Assembly: GCA_023391095.1 (NCBI GenBank)
Contig: JAEWBN010000001.1
Location: forward strand, 1-64,000
DNA from: Pseudomonadota bacterium
GTDB lineage: Bacteria; Pseudomonadota; Alphaproteobacteria; Rhizobiales; Devosiaceae
Direction of reading: 5' to 3'
Length of the DNA: 64,000 nt
Numbering within the stretch: the first letter of the stretch is position 1; the number at the start of each line of letters is the position of its first letter. Shown here piece after piece: positions 61,177-64,000 of the stretch. Position numbers and translations under genes: made by a program. Below the pieces are notes generated by a model. The model did not search any database. It saw nothing but the letters and a program-made list of their open reading frames with translations, and was not told where the DNA came from.

Positions 61177-62349
61177 GTGTCAGCAAGCGGCTACACCGCC
61201 ACGATCCATCCCACGACGGCCTCCATTCCGGCCGAGGTGTGGAACAGCCTTGTCCCCGCGACGTCAGGCATTGCCGACAACCCGTTTCTCGACCACGCCT
61301 TTTTCCGTGCGCTGGAAGACTCCGGCTGCGCTACAGGCAAGACCGGCTGGCAGCCCCAGCACATCCTCCTTACCCATGACGGTGCGCCTGTTGGCCTCCT
61401 GCCGCTGTTTCTCAAATCCCACTCCATGGGCGAATATGTGTTCGACCATGGCTGGGCCAATGCGCTGGAGCGCGCCGGCGGGCACTATTATCCAAAGCTG
61501 CAAGGGTCCGTGCCGTTTACCCCGGCGACCGCTCCCAAGCTTCTGGTGCCCTCGGGGTCCCTCGAAGCGCAGGCCGCCCTGCTGCAAACGGCCCAGCAGC
61601 TGGCAGGCCGGCTCGATGCGTCATCGGTCCACCTGACCTTTGTCCCCGAGACCGAGTCCGAACTCGCTGGTTCGATGGATTGGCTGCGCCGCATGGACAC
61701 CCAGTTCCATTGGCACAATCAGGGTTTTGGCAGTTTCGAGGAGTTTCTCGACACGCTGTCCTCGCGAAAGCGCAAAACCATCCGCCGCGAACGCCGAGAT
61801 GCGCTGGCCGATGGCATCGCCGTACGCTGGCTTTCCGGCAGCGATATCACCGAAGCCCATTGGGACGCCTTTTTCGACTTCTACGAAGACACCGGCGCAC
61901 GCAAATGGGGCCGCCCCTACCTCAATCGCACCTTCTTCTCGCTGCTCGGCCAGTACATGGCCGACCGTGTGGTGCTGATGCTGGCCTATGACGGCCAAAC
62001 CCCCATTGCCGGAGCCATCAATTTCCGCGGCAAGGACCGTCTTTATGGCCGCAACTGGGGCGCCGTGCGCGACGTGCCCTTTCTCCATTTCGAGGTCTGC
62101 TATTATCAGGCCATCGACTATGCCATCGCCCACAAGCTCGCGGTGGTCGAGGCCGGCGCGCAGGGTGAGCACAAACTGGCCCGCGGCTACGAGCCGGTCA
62201 CCACCCATTCGGTCCACTACATCACCCATCCGGGCCTTCGCCATGCCGTCGCCGATTATCTCGACGCCGAGCGCCCCGCCGTCGAACGCGAACGGGCCCT
62301 GCTTGAGACCTTTACCCCGTTCCGCAAGGGCGAACGGCAGGATCGCTGA
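61177..62349 (+). CDS. GNAT-fold protein of COG3146 type
   Basis: The protein of about 390 residues resembles the COG3146 group, annotated as peptidogalycan biosynthesis/recognition proteins, with FemAB/GNAT-like acyltransferase folds; its reaction is not established. Family-like segments include VFDHGWANALERAGGHYYPK, LSSRKRKTIRRERR and EAGAQGEHKLARGYEPV. GTG 61177 is chosen because homologues begin at VSASGY; a TTG at 61114 is possible. RidA lies upstream and a HIT protein downstream, a neighbourhood seen in rhizobia. Confidence 0.85.
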   Translation: MSASGYTATIHPTTASIPAEVWNSLVPATSGIADNPFLDHAFFRALEDSGCATGKTGWQPQHILLTHDGAPVGLLPLFLKSHSMGEYVFDHGWANALERAGGHYYPKLQGSVPFTPATAPKLLVPSGSLEAQAALLQTAQQLAGRLDASSVHLTFVPETESELAGSMDWLRRMDTQFHWHNQGFGSFEEFLDTLSSRKRKTIRRERRDALADGIAVRWLSGSDITEAHWDAFFDFYEDTGARKWGRPYLNRTFFSLLGQYMADRVVLMLAYDGQTPIAGAINFRGKDRLYGRNWGAVRDVPFLHFEVCYYQAIDYAIAHKLAVVEAGAQGEHKLARGYEPVTTHSVHYITHPGLRHAVADYLDAERPAVERERALLETFTPFRKGERQDR

Positions 62350-62370
62350 GCGCGCATGTTCCGCCGACCG

Positions 62371-62397
62371 TCACCCTCGGGCTTGACCCGGGGGCCC
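62371..62397. repeat. Palindromic extragenic repeat
   Basis: CCCTCGGG-CTTGA-CCCGGGGG pairs with one G-T-type mismatch, in the 86-base gap between two genes. Sequences of the form ACCCTCGGGCTTGACCCGAGGG recur as dispersed extragenic palindromes in Devosia-like genomes; only this copy is clear in the window. Confidence 0.5.
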
Positions 62398-62435
62398 TCC
62401 ACTTGCGATGCCTTGAACAACACGAGGAGCGGCCG

Positions 62436-62852
62436 ATGACCTACGATTCCAACAATATCTTCGCGAAGATTCTGCGCGGCGAGCTGCCCTGCCACAAGGT
62501 CTACGAGGACGAGACCGCGCTTGTGATGATGGACATTTTTCCCCAGTCCCGCGGCCACACCCTCATCATTCCCAAGTCCGCGTCGCGTAACCTTCTGGAT
62601 GCGGATCCGGCGAGCCTGTCGGCCGTGATGCCGCTGGTGCAGCGCGTTGCCAAGGCTGTGCGCGCCGCCACCAATGCCGATGGCATCCGCCTTGCCCAGT
62701 TCAACGAGGCCCCGGCCGGCCAGACCGTCTTCCATCTCCACTTCCACATCATCCCCGTCTATGACGGCGCAGAATTGGGAGCCCATGGCGGCGGCAAGGC
62801 GGACGATGTGGAGCTGGCGGCGCTGTCCAAAGATATCGCAGCCTATCTCTAG
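62436..62852 (+). CDS. HIT family protein
   Basis: The 138-residue protein of the histidine triad superfamily binds nucleotides and hydrolyses or transfers AMP groups. The triad VFHLHFHIIP is at about residues 97-106, and the typical start NIFAKILRGELPCHKVYEDE is present. ATG 62436 has GAGGAG 8 bases upstream; the frame is open to 62403. It is close to the Hint branch. Confidence 0.93.
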   Translation: MTYDSNNIFAKILRGELPCHKVYEDETALVMMDIFPQSRGHTLIIPKSASRNLLDADPASLSAVMPLVQRVAKAVRAATNADGIRLAQFNEAPAGQTVFHLHFHIIPVYDGAELGAHGGGKADDVELAALSKDIAAYL

Positions 62853-62855
62853 GCC

Positions 62856-63497
62856 ATGACACCCGCCCGCCACCTCGTCCTGGGCATGCTGCTGACAGCC
62901 GCCGCCGGCTTCATCGATGCGGTCGGCTTTATCGAGCTGGGTGGCTATTTCGTGTCCTTCATGAGCGGCAACACCACCCAGGGCGGGGCTGCGCTGATGG
63001 ACGGCGCCTATCCGGTATTCTGGCTCACCATGGGCCTGGTGGCCCTGTTCTTTGCCGGCTCCACCCTCGGCGCCGCACTCGCCTTTGGAAATCTGCGCTG
63101 GGGACCCGCCGCCGTCAGCGGCGCCGTGCTTTTTGGCGTCGGGCTCACCATGGCGCTGGTGCTTGCCGGCATTCCCGCATCGTCGGCCATGCTGGTTCTG
63201 GCCGCTGCCGCAGGGGCGCAGAATGCCATCCTGCCCATGCGCGGCGCGGTCCGGCTGGGCGCGACCTTTGTCACCGGCACGCTCTATACCGCCGGCCAGG
63301 ACCTAGCGCTGGCGCTGCAGGGCAAGGTCCATCGCTGGCGCTGGCTGCAGCATCTGGCCATCTGGCTCGGCCTGCTGGCCGGCGCCATTGCCGGCGCAGC
63401 GGCCTATCGCGGCCTCGGCATCGAGGCGCTTTATGTGCCCATCATCATCTATGCCGCCTTCACCCTCGGCCACCTCTGGGCAGGACGAACCGCCTGA
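62856..63497 (+). CDS. YoaK/DUF1275 family membrane protein
   Basis: The 213-residue inner-membrane protein has about six helices. Family patterns are AAAGFIDAVGFIELGGYFVS and MSGNTTQGGAAL near the N-terminus and AGAQNAIL in the middle. The function of DUF1275 proteins is not known. It starts 3 bases after the HIT gene, so the two may share a transcript. Confidence 0.9.
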   Translation: MTPARHLVLGMLLTAAAGFIDAVGFIELGGYFVSFMSGNTTQGGAALMDGAYPVFWLTMGLVALFFAGSTLGAALAFGNLRWGPAAVSGAVLFGVGLTMALVLAGIPASSAMLVLAAAAGAQNAILPMRGAVRLGATFVTGTLYTAGQDLALALQGKVHRWRWLQHLAIWLGLLAGAIAGAAAYRGLGIEALYVPIIIYAAFTLGHLWAGRTA

Positions 63498-63500
63498 GCC

Positions 63501-63725
63501 TCAGCCCTGCTGCGGCGGGGCGATGCGGAAAGCGATCTTGAACGCGATGGGGTTGATGATGCGCGTATAGATGAAGGCGATCGGCCAAGCGATGATGAAG
63601 GTCTGTGGCCATTTCCCAATAAAGCCGGACCCGAAAAAGATGAAGCCGAGCGTGCCCGACATGGTCAGCGCCATCATGAAGGTCATGGCCAGTTGCAGGA
63701 CGAGCGTCGTTTTCTTGGGAAGCAT
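63501..63725 (-). CDS. DUF2798 family small membrane protein
   Basis: The 74-residue protein has two hydrophobic helices (about residues 8-30 and 38-60) and matches the DUF2798 pattern, FMMALTMSGTLGFI and WPIAFIYTRIINPIA. The function is unknown. ATG 63725 is preferred because it begins the family-like part; the frame is open upstream. It is convergent with the DUF1275 gene, 3 bases apart. Confidence 0.8.
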   Translation of the reverse strand: MLPKKTTLVLQLAMTFMMALTMSGTLGFIFFGSGFIGKWPQTFIIAWPIAFIYTRIINPIAFKIAFRIAPPQQG

Positions 63726-63932
63726 TCTGGTCTCCGACAGGACAATGCAGTGACGGAGACAATCCCGCGCCAGCACCATCCCGTAAAAAGGGTTGGTGCC
63801 GAAGGGACGCTGGAGCGACGAGTGCCGCAGCCCATGCTGCGCTGCCGGGATAGCAACCGGCCACCTCTTATCGGCCCCCATCCCCTACCCGCCCCTTCGG
63901 GCCCCGGCAACCGGGCAGAAGGGATGGAAGCC

Positions 63933-64000
63933 ATGCGGCCCACCCTCTTTCCAGACGCGACCGTTTGCTATCGAGCAGGCCCACTGGCCGGAGAAATCGC
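63933..64000 (+). CDS. Possible start of a gene cut by the right edge
   Basis: An open frame runs from ATG 63933 (or ATG 63924) through the window end, starting MRPTLFPDATVCYRAGPLAG. GGA and GGAAG upstream could be a ribosome binding site. At about 22 codons it is too short to identify. Confidence 0.3.
   Translation, partial: MRPTLFPDATVCYRAGPLAGEI

Overview
The window looks like chromosome of a free-living alphaproteobacterium of the Hyphomicrobiales, most like Devosia or a near relative. The grounds are high GC, a nuoA-N operon followed by birA and an RNase J gene, a divK-pleD operon divergent from a DUF3572 gene, a glnB-glnA pair behind a sigma54-type promoter, and Omp25-like barrel proteins. 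Genus placement is inference; no rRNA is present.

Layout. 1-16.7 kb: a complete 14-subunit complex I operon on the minus strand (nuoA at 16.66 kb to nuoN at 1.26 kb), with an extra 67-residue membrane protein between nuoE and nuoF, then birA and the start of rnj. 17-19.3 kb: two outer-membrane barrel proteins and an exported one-cysteine MsrA. 19.5-20.6 kb: an orphan PAS-HWE histidine kinase. 21-30.6 kb: a sialic acid (N-acetylneuraminate) utilisation island, made of a GntR/FadR regulator and an MhpD-like hydratase on the minus strand, divergent from a peptide-family ABC transporter (binding protein, permease, fused permease-ATPase, ATPase) and nanA-nanE-nanK. 31.3-42.1 kb: a urea/short-amide locus with urtABCDE, formamidase fmdA and fmdB on the minus strand, divergent from an unusual NCS1-like transporter/hybrid histidine kinase fusion and its LuxR-type response regulator. 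urtA carries a frameshift just after its signal peptide. 42.1-43.1 kb holds no recognisable gene. 43.1-43.9 kb: tRNA-Asp, tRNA-Val and HU. 44.2-49.3 kb: bifunctional Nnr, two paralogous PilZ proteins, glnA and glnB. 49.5-53.8 kb: tRNA-Leu, trigger factor, a membrane diguanylate cyclase and an ABC-F ATPase. 54.4-64 kb: a small exported protein, parE, pleD-divK, DUF3572, dinB, a RidA protein, a COG3146 GNAT-like protein, a HIT protein, a DUF1275 membrane protein, a DUF2798 protein, and a possible gene start at the right edge.

How parts work together. The accessory content is about scavenging nitrogen and carbon: sialic acid uptake and conversion towards GlcNAc-6-P, and amide/urea uptake with formamidase releasing ammonia. 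The ammonia would feed GlnA under PII control at 47-49 kb. The transporter-kinase fusion beside urt-fmd is the most unusual system here: its architecture suggests a sensor built from a permease fold, paired with a response regulator that could act on repeats in the shared intergenic region. No prophage, insertion sequence, CRISPR array or plasmid function was seen.
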